In this document: piece by piece, positions 12,211 to 23,038 of the stretch
How the letters are laid out: each line of letters starts with the position of its first letter
Numbering within the stretch: position 1 is the stretch's first letter
Assembly: GCA_028455995.1 (NCBI GenBank)
Contig: JABELC010000001.1
Location: 3,212,501 to 3,276,500, forward strand
Length of the DNA stretch: 64,000 nucleotides
Direction of reading: 5' to 3'
Source of the DNA: Scleromitrula shiraiana
Taxonomy: Eukaryota; Ascomycota; Leotiomycetes; Helotiales; Sclerotiniaceae
Made by a program: the position numbers and the translations under genes
Notes under the pieces: generated by a model
What the model saw: only the letters and a program-made list of their open reading frames with translations
Told to the model about the DNA's origin: nothing
Database searches by the model: none

Positions 12211-13189
12211 CTCGGTTAAATTAAAATTGAAGCACGCGCCAATTGCCGAAAAACCCTCAAAATCGATGATTTTATACAAATTACCTTTTACGCCAATGTA
12301 AATAAATCAATCAATTATTTATAAAATTATTTAAGATTTTAAATTTGAATTATTTTTATATTAAAATATTTATAATTAAAATTTGAAGATTAAATAATGA
12401 TTTTAAAATTTAAAATATTTAATGAAATATGAAGTAAAAATCATATGAAAATACGATATTTTTAATTTGATTTAAATTAAGTAAATTATTATATTAGGAA
12501 ATAATGAAAATATATATGAATATATAGAAAAACAAAGCTTTTATTTAATATAAATATTATATATTAAAATGTAATATAATAGTCTTAAAAAGTCGAAGTT
12601 TTAAGGGTATTTTTAACTTTTTAAAATCTTTAAAAATTTTAATAATTTATTCAAATCAAAATTATATTAAATAATATCTTAATATAGTAATTATGAGGAT
12701 ATAAATTATCATATATAAAAATTTAAAGTGATTTTGATGATTTTTAAAAATCGAAGTTATAGTGGTGCTTAGTGCTTGTAAATACTATATATACTTTTTT
12801 TAATTTTATTATATTACATTTTTTATATATTTTTAATATATATAATATTTATATCAAATAAAAATTTGTTTTTTATATATTTATATATATCTTTATTATT
12901 TTTTAATATGATAATTTACTCAATTTAAATCAAATTAAAATTATAGTATTTTTATATGATTTTTACTTTATATTTAATTAAATATTATAAATTTTAAAAT
13001 CATTATTTGATCTTTAAATTTTAATAATAAATATTTTAATATAAAAATAATCTATATTTAATATCTTAAATAATTCTATAAATAATTGATCGATTTATTT
13101 ACATCGGCGCAAAAGGTGTTTTATATAAAATTATCGATTTTGAGGGTTTTTCGGTAATTTGCGCGTGCTTCAATTTTAATTTAACCGAG
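12211..13189. mobile_element. Complete palindromic (foldback) TA element, copy 2
   Basis: 979-bp element whose ends are inverted copies: CTCGGTTAAATTAAAATTGA at the left, its reverse complement ending AACCGAG at the right. It is flanked by TA on both sides (12209-12210 and 13190-13191), fitting the Tc1/mariner TA target rule. The inverted arms are long: homology runs inward roughly 380-420 bp from each end, leaving a centre of about 200 bp around 12700, so the single strand could form a very long hairpin. It codes for nothing visible and would be a non-autonomous element. It lies within the copia gag/protease region. Confidence 0.82.
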
Positions 13190-13899
13190 TAGATTAAAAT
13201 TAAAAATAAAATATTAAATAACAAATTTAATAATAAAGTTTTAAATTTAAATAATAAAAAGAAATCCAATAATTATAAGAATTTTAAAATGATAATAATA
13301 ATATTATTTATGATAGTTAGGAGCTTTTTATATAATTTATTTAATAATAAATTAATTTTAGATATTGTTATGAATATTTAATATAAATATATTTAAATTT
13401 ATAATATTAATATCTTATATTATTATATATAAGATATATTAAAATTTATTATATTTTAAAAATTTATATTATATAAATCAAAGAAATTCGAATTATTATT
13501 AATAAATGGGATAATCTATTTTATAAAAATAAATAAAGTTATATTAAAATGCTTTATGAAAAATAAACTTAAAATGTTTTTTCTATATTAAAATATTTTA
13601 TATTTTAACGAATTATTATTAAAATTGTTTTTAAATATGATATAGTAAAAAAATGATAAATATATATAATATAATCATATATAAGATAGTAAAAAAATTG
13701 TTTATTTTTAAATAAATTTGGATATATATATTATTATTAAATTATAAAACAAAATAATAATTTATTTAATATTTCCAATACTATTTTCAAATATCAATAT
13801 TTATAGAAAATATATTAATATAAATATTTAATATAGACAATTTGAGCATTTTTTCAAAGAAAACATTAAGATAATTTAAGAAATAGTAAAAGGATTGTT

Positions 13900-16720
13900 T
13901 ATCAAAGATTTAATAAAATATTCTAAAAATAAAAAAGAAATCTACAAAACATATAAATTAGTAAAGTTACATTGAATATCACAAAAGACAATCGATTCAA
14001 AATCAATTAAAATTTTTAAGTTTTTACACATCGATATCATCAAAATCAATTTAATTAGTATTAATAAATATCAATATGTTATTATTATCATTAATAAAAC
14101 ATCTCGATTTAGATGGATTTACATTTATAAATATAACAAAAACATTAAATTAGTTTTACAAATCATTATAAAATGATTTGAACTTTAATATGGTCAGAAA
14201 CCTATAAAATAGAGATTAGATGGGGATAAAGAATATAGCATAAATAATTTAAATAAACTTATTAAAGATGTTGATTTAATAATTAAGTTTATTATATTAT
14301 ATACCCCAAATTAAAACGAAATTTTAAAATAATTAATTCATACCTTATTTAAAAAAATGCAAATAATTATAATCAATAAAAAAATATTTTTAATATTCTA
14401 ATCAAAGATATATTAAAGTATAATTTATATTATAAATCAAATCATAATTACCTTAATTAAAGGGATAATTCTATATAAAATATTTATAAATCAAATTAAT
14501 TCAGACTATAATAATAAATTCTTGATTATACATTTATATATATTAGATTATAAAATATATATGCATATTCCAAAAAAAAAGCATATTTTTAATCAAAAAC
14601 TTATTTTATATACTAAAATTAGCATCCTAATAAATTTTGAAAATAATTATATATATTATATATATATTTTAATATAAACTAAAAAAAAAATTATACAAAT
14701 TTCAAATATTTAATTTGATAAAAAAAATCTAATTATTGAACTAAACAATAATACCATTATTAATCTTCAAAACAAGGGGGATAATAATAATGATATTTTA
14801 AAGCCAATTGATGATTTTTAATATATATAATTTAATGAGTTTATTATTAATATATTAAAAAAGCTATTTGATATAAATAAATATATAAAAATTAAAAACA
14901 AAAAACTATTCAATCAAATATTCAATAATAACGATGATGACGATATAAATACTATTGATAAAGTTTTATCTTTTATTTTATTCAAACCTAAAAAAGGATG
15001 GGATCGACCAGTAAGCTTAAAAAATAAAAAAAAGGCATCACCAATTGATATTAATAAAATTATTTAATTTTTATATAATATATAAATAACATTCATTATA
15101 TTTAACATAGTATATTGTAATAATGATAACAATTTTAAAACTTTAAAAAAAACATTAATAAATTTAAAAAAAAAATACTAAATCAAAATTATTAAATCAA
15201 AATACAAATCGTTATATAACAATAAAATATTCAAATTAATCAAAAAATCTAAAATATTTGATATTATCAATAAATATAAAATCCTATAAAATAAATTTAT
15301 CTTTAAACAAAAATATAATAAAAAAAAAAAATCATTAAATATAAAATTTGTTAAATTATTTAAGAATATAAATAAAAATATAAAAAAGATTATAACCAAA
15401 CATATATAAAGATATATAAAATAACTATATAGAAAGTTTTTATAATATTAATAATAAAAAACAATCTTGAAATTAAACAAATAAATATTATTATAATATT
15501 TTTAAATAATAAACTTAATAAATTTATCTTTATTAAACTATTATTATATTAAATTAAAAATAAAATTATATTCAATTTTATCGATAATAATATTTTATAG
15601 ATATATATATTATTAAAAGCTTTATATAAACTAAAACAATTTTTATAATTATAACAAAATATATTATATATCAAACTTATTAACATAAAATTCAAACCTT
15701 TTAATATTAATAACTATATATATTATAATCTTATTATAAAAATTATTATATATACTTATATTAATGATTTTTTTATAATTAATAAATAATAATTAATTAA
15801 TTAAATCAAATAAAACCTAATAAACATATTCAAAATAAAAAATCTTGAATTTATTATTTATTTTTTAAATATTAGAATTATTAAAAATAGAAAAAAAAAA
15901 CTATTATTTTATATCAAAACACTTATATATAAAAAATATTAAAAAAATTCGATTTTAATAATTACAAATTAAAATTTATATTAATAATATTAAAAATTAT
16001 AAATCTAATAATATTAAATATTAAAATAACAATATTAAAATTCATTACTAAATATCAATCAAAAATAAAATCATTCAAATTTTTTTACACTCAAATCGAT
16101 ATCTTATTTATAATCGGAATTCTATATAAATTCCTAATTAATCTAATAATCGTTTATATATTAATTTATAATAGAATTTATCAATATATATTCAAAACAA
16201 TCAATTATATTATAATCTATAATAAAATAATTAATAAATATATTAAAAACTATAATGATTTAAACTATATTAACAATATTATAATTAAAAAAAATATCTT
16301 TAAATATATCTATTTTATATATAAAAACATTATCTTAATACAATCCAAAAAATAAATTATTATTACACTTTCCTCAACCAAATCAGAATATTATAATTTA
16401 ATTAAAATATTAATAAAAACTTTATAAATATAATAGTTTTTAATCGAAATTGAATATAATAATAATAATATTATATATATCATATTTTACAATAATAATC
16501 AAAAAAACCTAATATTTGCAAAAAACCTAGAAATCTATTAATATATAAAATATATAATTATAAAATATTATTTTATTCAAAAACAAATCATATAAAAACA
16601 TATCGATTTATAATTTGTTTTAATTAAAAAAATAATAATAAATAATTTAATTAAACTATTAATACTAGTCAAATATTAATATTTTATCAAAATGTTTTAT
16701 ATAAAAATATTTAAAATACA
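13900..16720 (+). pseudogene. Decayed copia pol (integrase, RT, RNase H)
   Basis: Frame fragments only. At about 14010-14130 some forty sense codons read through an integrase core start (HIDII, then NKYQYVIIIINKTSRFRW). At about 15611-15790 comes reverse transcriptase with KALYKLKQ and a degraded YINDF at the YVDD position, with stops between. At about 16350-16400 is the RNase H segment ITLSSTKSEYYNL (consensus ALSSTEAEY), and near 16590-16710 the tail TKHIK..INTSQIL. Most breaks are TAA or TAG where Gln or Trp would be expected. I give no restored reading. Confidence 0.8.
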
Positions 16721-16807
16721 AAATATAATAAAATAATTATATATATATAACATAAAATAAGAGATAATCAAGATAATATAGATAATTAGCATATTAATAA
16801 AAAAGTG

Positions 16808-16973
16808 TATTAAAATAGTTGCTAAATAAAAATTATTCTATATTGGGATTAATATAATTATATAATCGATAATTGATATATATCCCTTTATAAAATTAAG
16901 ACTTTAACTAATCAATTAATAATATAATGATATATTAGCCTATAATACTCTTCTTTATATCTGACCTTTTATA
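16808..16973 (+). repeat. 3' LTR of the copia element
   Basis: Direct repeat of the 5' LTR. It starts TATTAAAATAGTTG (TGT to TAT by G-to-A) and ends CTGACCTTTTATA. It shows G-to-A changes where the 5' LTR shows C-to-T. The preceding AATAAAAAAGTG is a plausible polypurine tract. Confidence 0.88.
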
Positions 16974-17092
16974 GAATTATTTAAAATATTAAATATAAAT
17001 TGTTTTTATATTGAAGTACTACTTAATATTAATATATAAAGATTAAATAATGATTTTAAAATTTATAATATTTAATTAAATATAAAGTAAAA
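16974..17092 (+). mobile_element. Right remainder of palindromic TA element (copy 1)
   Basis: Begins with the GAATT target duplication and continues GAATTATTTAAAATATTAAA, collinear with the region of copy 2 that follows its own ..ATAGAATTATTT. Homology ends near 17092 and normal base composition returns, so the distal half of copy 1 is missing. Confidence 0.75.
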
Positions 17093-18527
17093 CCAAATTC
17101 ACAACATACAGAGCATTTTAACGAGAAAAAGAGGCTGTCCTCTTGGAATCTCTTGTATACTCAAATAGCCAGAACTTACGATCATAGATCAAGCCACAGG
17201 GACAGAAAGCAGATACCCTAATTTGAAACACGTGGAGAGAATGAGCGGAACTTTCATAAAACAATACTCGTTATTCAATCTCTATAATCTTCGTTCGAAC
17301 ATAGTATGCGATGGTGATGTGGTTATACAACACCAACACTAATTTTTCTAATTTTTAGGCTATCGCATCCTGGAGTTTGGCGACCGGGGACTAAAATTTA
17401 TATATATAACATAATAAACACTTGGACAATCTAGTTCTCTTACAACCTTCCCAATTCATCGTTTAATTCTCTCACCTGGAGATGATCCTTTTGATAGTTG
17501 TTGATGTCTACAATATAGGTGAGTATCAGTGATACTGATATAATGAACTCTCTTGAGAGTTACCATCCAACATTTATTATTTGCACCTCTCTCATTTGAT
17601 AGACAGGACTGATCGTCTATGTCGGAGATGAGTGATTGTAAGACTTATTTATTATGTACGAAAGTATGGTGGCTGCAGATACCGGACAAAACCCAATCAA
17701 ATCGATAGTTCAATACGGAATCCATACCTACCTCGCCCGAACCTGGGTAGATTCCAGGTTCCGGTTCCTACATCGGATTGTTTTCCCGAATTCGACCTGA
17801 TTAGAACTCATGAAGCTTCTCCTGCCACATGGCGATGCAACCACATCACCTAGTCAGGCTGATTTGTGGCTTTTTGTTGTCAGGTACACGAATGAACGTT
17901 CTGTCTCCCAGCTAGCATCCATCAAGTTCTGAGGATTTTCTAATATTCTCCAATCAATTTAATCGAATTCTTATCGAAATATGGATTTTATCGGTTCTAA
18001 AATGTCTATCAAAAATATCTTACCTTCCTATTTCGTATAGCTCATCAGCTCGGATAGGGCACTTTTAGCACATCACTTCTTAAGCATCATGCCAAGATTA
18101 TGGGTTAAACTTTTGATACTCCCAAATGTAGTACGATATTCCGTGATATACTTTTTATATTACGTCTTGTAAGCCATTTCCAACCTTTTCTTTTTGTGTT
18201 AACATCATAAGATTTATTAGTTAGCCTCTTATCGTGAGGTCGTATAACAACCATCTACCTTCCGTTTGTAGTACTTACTGCGATGTAGTTACATGGTAGG
18301 TACAGGTACGCTAGTTAGTGTAAGTGCAACTAGAGTGCGGGGTTCTAGGAGTGAATCCATCCATGGGGATGAGATGTACAAGCTCGAAATGAATACCTGA
18401 TAACTAGGTAGATAGATATTGGAGAAGATGGAAAAGTACATAATCCCCAACTTTCCATCCGACTGATGGTTATTGTTGCATTGCATTCTTCAATCTTTTC
18501 AGATCATTAATTAAGCTGTGATCAATC
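17093..18527. other. Intergenic between transposon island and sedolisin
   Basis: Normal composition resumes. The 73-codon frame at 17632-17853 is rich in R, N and P because its DNA repeats GGTTC/CGAATCC-like words; I do not think it is a gene. Bases ~18200-18527 should hold the sedolisin promoter. I see no tRNA. Confidence 0.5.
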
Positions 18528-20628
18528 ATGGTCGGAGTTTCAGTATTCATTACCACAGCTTTGGCTGCTCAGACTGCAATTGCGAGTGCGGTCATTCGTT
18601 CTCGAACTCCATACGCAGTAAAGGAAAGACATTATATTCCTAGACAATGGAAGAGAGTTGCAAGAGCTCCTTCTGAGGGTATCATTAACTTGAATATCGC
18701 TCTAAAACAAAGTCAATTTGATGAATTGGAACGACATCTCTATGAAGGTTAGTAGACTTTTCACTCCAATCGCTGACTCAATGTTACACAAGGAACAATT
18801 AAAGTTTGCAGATTGAATGGATGAGTCTTGCTAACGTAAAAGATTTAGTTTCTGATCCATCCCATCACCGATATGGAAACCATTTGAGCATGGATGACGT
18901 TAACGATTTGGTTCAACCTACAACGGAAACCTTAGATTTCACTCACGAGTGGCTTCTTGAGAATGGAATTGAAGCCTCGAGTTTGAGCTATAGCGGATCA
19001 AAGGATTGGATCCACTTATCAATTCCAGTGAAGGATGCCGAACGCCTTCTCAACACTGAATATCACGTATATGAGCATGAAGATGGCGGCCAATTGATTC
19101 GCACACCTAAATGGTCACTTCCTTCCCATCTCCACAAACACATCGATGCTATCCAACCGACTACTTCATTCTTCCGTGCTGCTCCAAGATCCAGTTTCAT
19201 GAAGAAGGAAGCCGCTGTTGTACCAAGACACACAAACTACATTGAAGGGGATGGTTATACCCCTGCCGGATATACTGCACCAAGCAATTCCACTCTTGCC
19301 GAACTATGTGATATTGCAGCAGTATCTCCTCAATGTTTCATGGCTCTCTATGGAACCACTGATTATAAACCAAAGTCAGCTGGCAAGAACAAGATTGGTT
19401 TCAACAACTTTTTGGGCGAGGTTCCCATCAGACCAGATGATGCTTTGTTCTTGCTCAAGTATCGTCCAGAAGCTGTTTGCTCAGCTTATCAATTCAAGGG
19501 AGTCTCAATCAACAATGGTCCCTTACAAGATGGAGTTCTCACTGCAGAGCAATTAGCAGATGGCCTCTCCAAGGAAGCAAACCTCGATTTACAAGCAATT
19601 ACTGGAATCAGTTGGCCAACTCCAATTACTGCCTACTCAACTGGAGGCTCTCCACCATTCAATCCTTCTGCCGGTACAGATTCAAATACAAATGAGCCAT
19701 ATGCCGATTGGATAAACTACGTTCTCGCCCAATCAGATGTTCCACAAGTCATTAGTACCTCATATGGTGATGAGGAACAAACCGTTCCCCAAGACTACGC
19801 CAGACGAGTTTGCCAACAATTTGCCCAACTTGGTGCTCGCGGAGTTACACTCATGGTCTCCAGTGGTGACGCCGGTGTAGGCGGTAATGGGACCTGTATC
19901 AGCAATGACGGTAAAAACACAACAATGTTCGTACCAGATTTCCCAGCAAGTTGCCCATATGCCACCACTGTTGGAGCTACCAAGAACTTTGAACCAGAAG
20001 TTGCTGCCTATCGTGCTACTGGTATTGATCCCATCAACAATGCTTATCATGGTGGATGGTCTACTGGTGCTGGATTCAGTAACTATTTCCCTCGCCCACC
20101 ATACCAACACTCCGTCATTCCAGCCTACGTTAAGAACCTCAAGGGAGAATTTGATGGATTGTACAACAAATGTAAGAGTTTATTCCACTCCAAACACTTT
20201 AATTAGTACTAACAAAAGAACATAGCCGGCCGTGCATACCCCGATATCTCCGCCCAAGGTTTCTACTTCGCATACGCCTGGAATCAAACATATGGATCCA
20301 TCAGTGGAACTAGTGCCTCAACCCCTCTATCAGCCGGTATCATCGCACTTATCAACGATGCACTTATCGCCAAGGGAAAACCAGTCCTTGGATTCCTCAA
20401 CCCTTGGTTGTATTCTAAGGGTTACAAGGGTTTTACCGATATTTTGGGCGGTAGTGCAGTTGGTTGTGATGGTCCTGGGTTCCCTGTTACTGAAGGTTGG
20501 GATGCTGCGACTGGTTTTGGTACACCTGTAAGTTGATTCATCCGAGATTTTAATTTTGTGGGAGCATCACGGCTAATTCGTTTTATTAGATCTTCCCCAA
20601 ACTTTTGAAGTTGGCGGGTGCGAATTAA
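18528..20628 (+). CDS. Sedolisin (S53) serine-carboxyl peptidase, tripeptidyl-peptidase type
   Basis: Four exons: 18528-18747, 18849-20171, 20226-20527 and 20590-20628. The introns are 101, 54 and 62 bp, and the product is 627 residues. The first intron ends at the TTTAG before 18849 because the earlier acceptor at 18812 gives an immediate stop. It has a signal peptide (MVGVSVFITTALAAQTAIAS) and a pro-domain with LYEVSDPSHHRYG. In the catalytic domain, Glu and Asp lie in SKEANLDLQ (~residue 316), the oxyanion Asp in SSGDAGVG (~413), and the nucleophile Ser in GTSASTP (~542). Calcium-site residues TDI and GWDAATGFGTP lie near the end. Such enzymes are secreted, self-activate at acid pH and cut tripeptides or endo-bonds in proteins. 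A complete, apparently functional gene. Confidence 0.95.
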
Positions 20629-21410
20629 ATGTTAGATGGATAGATGAATGGGTAGCATGAAGTCTACCTTGCGTTACACTCATCCATAGTGTGCATACCT
20701 GCAACATGGTATCCTAATGAGGCTCACAAGTATACATAATACGTAATGACATAATGATATAATGATCAATGAAAGTCACAACCCATGAATTTTGCATATG
20801 GTGATATGAAAATTGTTATTTCCTATTCTATTTGTTTTTTGTTCTTAGTAAACACACTTGTTTTTCTCACCCTGCCCCTTCAATTCCTTCTGCTATGCTA
20901 TGCCCATATTTGATATCATTCTTCATACACATATCCCAGAAGTCTGGTATCCAAAATACCGAAAAAAAGACCATTGATGTCGAAAGTCGAAAAAAAAGGA
21001 AATCGTGTATTGTGATGCGTACTGACATTGTTCGTTTTGTTGCCTTTTTGTTTTTTTGTTTTTTTGTTTTTTTGTTTTTTTTGTGCATTGTGTAAAATCA
21101 TGTTATGTTGTGAGATACTGTGTGCTACCATACGAATACACAGTGGAGGACGGGGACGGAAGGTAGTAAAATGGGTATTTTGACTGTGCGTTGTCGAGGG
21201 AGGAGCTAAGGAGATGGGGAAACGGGCGATTGTGCCGGGAAGTTGATTGATTACGTGTCGTTCATGCTTTTCTTGTAAGAGATTGGAATTTTTCTGGCAG
21301 ACTGACTTATGGTTGGACGTATCTAGTCGGATACTACACTATCCTTAAGTTGTGATGTTAGTCGGAGGACATTTTACATGAGTTGAATTATGGCAACTTA
21401 CTTAAAAACA
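20629..21410. other. Intergenic, convergent 3' ends
   Basis: Between the sedolisin and the first 2EXR gene. It contains a T7G tandem repeat at about 21044-21083. The 71-87-codon frames on both strands here come from that repeat and are not genes. Confidence 0.5.
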
Positions 21411-22307
21411 TTACTGAAGCTTAAGCGTCATATCCTTCAGCCTCATACCCAATGTTGAGATTGTAACAGATCCCGGATGATCCCTTAATCCATAATGAAA
21501 TCGCACTCGATGATCTTCAATCCATTGTATGTAAAAGTTTTTCTTGTGAGGCATATCATCTTCAAAGCCAATGTTACCCTTTCCACCCTTAAACATACTC
21601 CAACGATTGCAAGGGGTTTCATAATCAAATAAAATGACTTCTTCGAATTGCAGTTTCCAAGGATAGAGAAAGTCAAAGGGGCTAGTTCTTATTTTATCAT
21701 GATCCAATCTACATCTATTGAGCCAATAATCGTGACGAATTTTAGAATCTTTAGCCGTGTTGAACGCAATACTTTGCAGGCCGTTCTCCTCGCACCGTCG
21801 ATGTAAGTCGTTACGACAGTAAGAGCCAGCTAGGAAACAATCCTTGGCGATTTTCCAAAACTGGCAAGGTCGAACAATGACAAGACGATCGACGGCCCAG
21901 TTGATATATATCTTGGGTGGGCTTCTACAGGTGCGCTTGTTGCGTTTGAATTCAACTCCAAAGTCCAATTTGAAATGTTTCAGACCCTCTGCTCGGGATT
22001 CCATGCAGACATGAAGAATTGATGGCGGAGAGGCAGAGGAGTAATATCTGAACGCCGAGGGGACACACGATAGACATGTCCTATGAAAATTACCATGAGC
22101 TTTATGACATGTATGATCTTCACAATAGACGTTTGCTTTTGTTTTGATCTCGAGGGTGACATTTCGAGTGTTGTTATAGCATGAAATTCTCCAAATCGTC
22201 TGTCGGATTTCGGCGGGAAGACGTCTAAACGGAGTAAAGGTTGTACAAACATGCGTTTGCAACTCTTCGATGGCGTGCTTCTTTCTTGTTTTTCTAGAAG
22301 TTGGCAT
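21411..22307 (-). CDS. 2EXR-domain protein, tandem paralogue 1
   Basis: Single exon, 298 residues. The ATG at 22307 is chosen. The frame is open 113 codons further up, but that part is hydrophobic and unlike the neighbouring paralogue, which starts at the equivalent point. The N-terminal third carries the 2EXR signature (FTPFRRLPAEIRQTIWRISC), a motif of fungal proteins with F-box-like features, then SASPPSILHVCMESRAEGLKHF and INWAVDRLVIVRP. The family is greatly expanded in Leotiomycetes and its biochemistry is unclear. It is clearly homologous along its whole length to the gene at 23039-23986 in the same orientation, so this is a tandem duplication. An insert with Cys and His (CEDHTCHKAHGNFHRTCLSC) is absent from the paralogue and could bind metal (inference). 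Confidence 0.88.
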   Translation of the reverse strand: MPTSRKTRKKHAIEELQTHVCTTFTPFRRLPAEIRQTIWRISCYNNTRNVTLEIKTKANVYCEDHTCHKAHGNFHRTCLSCVPSAFRYYSSASPPSILHVCMESRAEGLKHFKLDFGVEFKRNKRTCRSPPKIYINWAVDRLVIVRPCQFWKIAKDCFLAGSYCRNDLHRRCEENGLQSIAFNTAKDSKIRHDYWLNRCRLDHDKIRTSPFDFLYPWKLQFEEVILFDYETPCNRWSMFKGGKGNIGFEDDMPHKKNFYIQWIEDHRVRFHYGLRDHPGSVTISTLGMRLKDMTLKLQ

Positions 22308-23038
22308 TTTGATAGAGTCTTGACTATAGAACAAAATGAATAGTCGTGCTCTCTTTGATGATATAAAATAAGTATTAAAAAGGGTGTAGAAAAGTAATCC
22401 TGACGGAGAAGAACTCTGAAGAGGAGGAAGATAAATTTTGCGTATTTGCTTTTGGAAAGAAAAAGAAACTTGTGGGCAACAGACAACCATGGAGTTCAAG
22501 GCATTGATAAAATATATTGCAAGAAAAGAAGTGAATATGGGTTTCTTTTGCGCTAGGGGTGGGAGAGTGCATATATCAAATTTCTCGTGCGTGAGGAGAT
22601 GTGCGGCAAAAAGTAATGTAAATTTCAACAATCTCCCCAAATCCATATATCCAAGTGGTGAATGATAATAGTCTTCAAGTTTGCGGTGATTGGAGAATGT
22701 ATGTAGTAGAAGGTAGAAGAGATAGAATGATCATTTGCTGGGTCATCTCACTATTTTTTAGTCGTTTTGTTGCTTTTGTATGTTTCGGCATTTATTGTTC
22801 GGCATGGAATGGTTCAAACTTGAGTAATAATTATATTGGTGAAAAAATGAATGCTGTCGAAGTGTTTTTCGAAATGTGGCGAGCAGGTTCGTTATAGTGG
22901 ATGATGGGGAGGTCGTCAACTCCAGTATCTTCAATGTGCAGGTGAGCTGCCATCTGTATTGAAATATTAGTGAATATGAACAGCATGATATCAAAAACTA
23001 ATTTACCTCGAGGATAAGAGCAAAAAATTCACATATAC
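22308..23038. other. Intergenic between the 2EXR paralogues
   Basis: Promoter of paralogue 1 and 3' UTR of paralogue 2. It includes the conserved block at 22519-22576. The 75-80-codon frames here have no homology I can see. Confidence 0.5.
22519..22576 (-). promoter_or_regulatory. Upstream block shared by the two 2EXR genes (copy 1)
   Basis: Plus-strand words AAGAAAAGAA, then TTTGCGCTAG, then GGGAGAGTGCATATA occur here ~210 bp upstream of the 22307 start. They recur in the same order at 24151-24205. This is either duplicated promoter DNA retained by selection or simply a young duplication. Confidence 0.5.

Larger units (their letters stand above)
10557..16973 (+). mobile_element. RIP-decayed Ty1/copia LTR retrotransposon, nested
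   Basis: 6417-bp element bounded by ~167-bp LTRs (10557-10723 and 16808-16973) that begin TGT and end ATA (ACA before C-to-T change). It is flanked by a 5-bp direct repeat GAATT (10552-10556 and 16974-16978). A primer-binding site of half-tRNA type follows the 5' LTR. Decayed integrase, reverse transcriptase and RNase H frames appear in that order at about 13.9-14.5, 15.3-15.8 and 16.2-16.7 kb; integrase before RT is the copia order. No open frame survives beyond 73 codons. Left of about 13.7 kb the plus strand has lost C; right of it, G. A second palindromic element interrupts it at 12211-13189. Confidence 0.9.

Noticed and set aside
12211..13189. Long inverted repeats as a possible CRISPR array or centromere core
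   Set aside because: No direct repeat-spacer pattern and a eukaryotic setting. It is a single palindrome with TA flanks and a second family member, so a transposable element explains it.
15178..15399. 73-codon minus-strand frame of F/I/L/N in the AT island
   Set aside because: Chance open frame in >85% AT sequence, antisense to the decayed copia pol region.
18806..18848. Start of the sedolisin exon 2 frame at 18806 with acceptor at 18812
   Set aside because: Using that acceptor gives a TGA immediately after the splice. The acceptor at 18848 has a CTAAC branch site and restores YEVSDPSHHRYG.
19218..20225. Several 60-116-codon frames inside the sedolisin on both strands
   Set aside because: Out-of-frame shadows of a gene with complete catalytic motifs.
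22308..22646. 113-codon N-terminal extension of 2EXR paralogue 1
   Set aside because: Hydrophobic, without counterpart in paralogue 2, and it would overlap the shared upstream block at 22519-22576. The ATG at 22307 aligns with the start of the paralogue.
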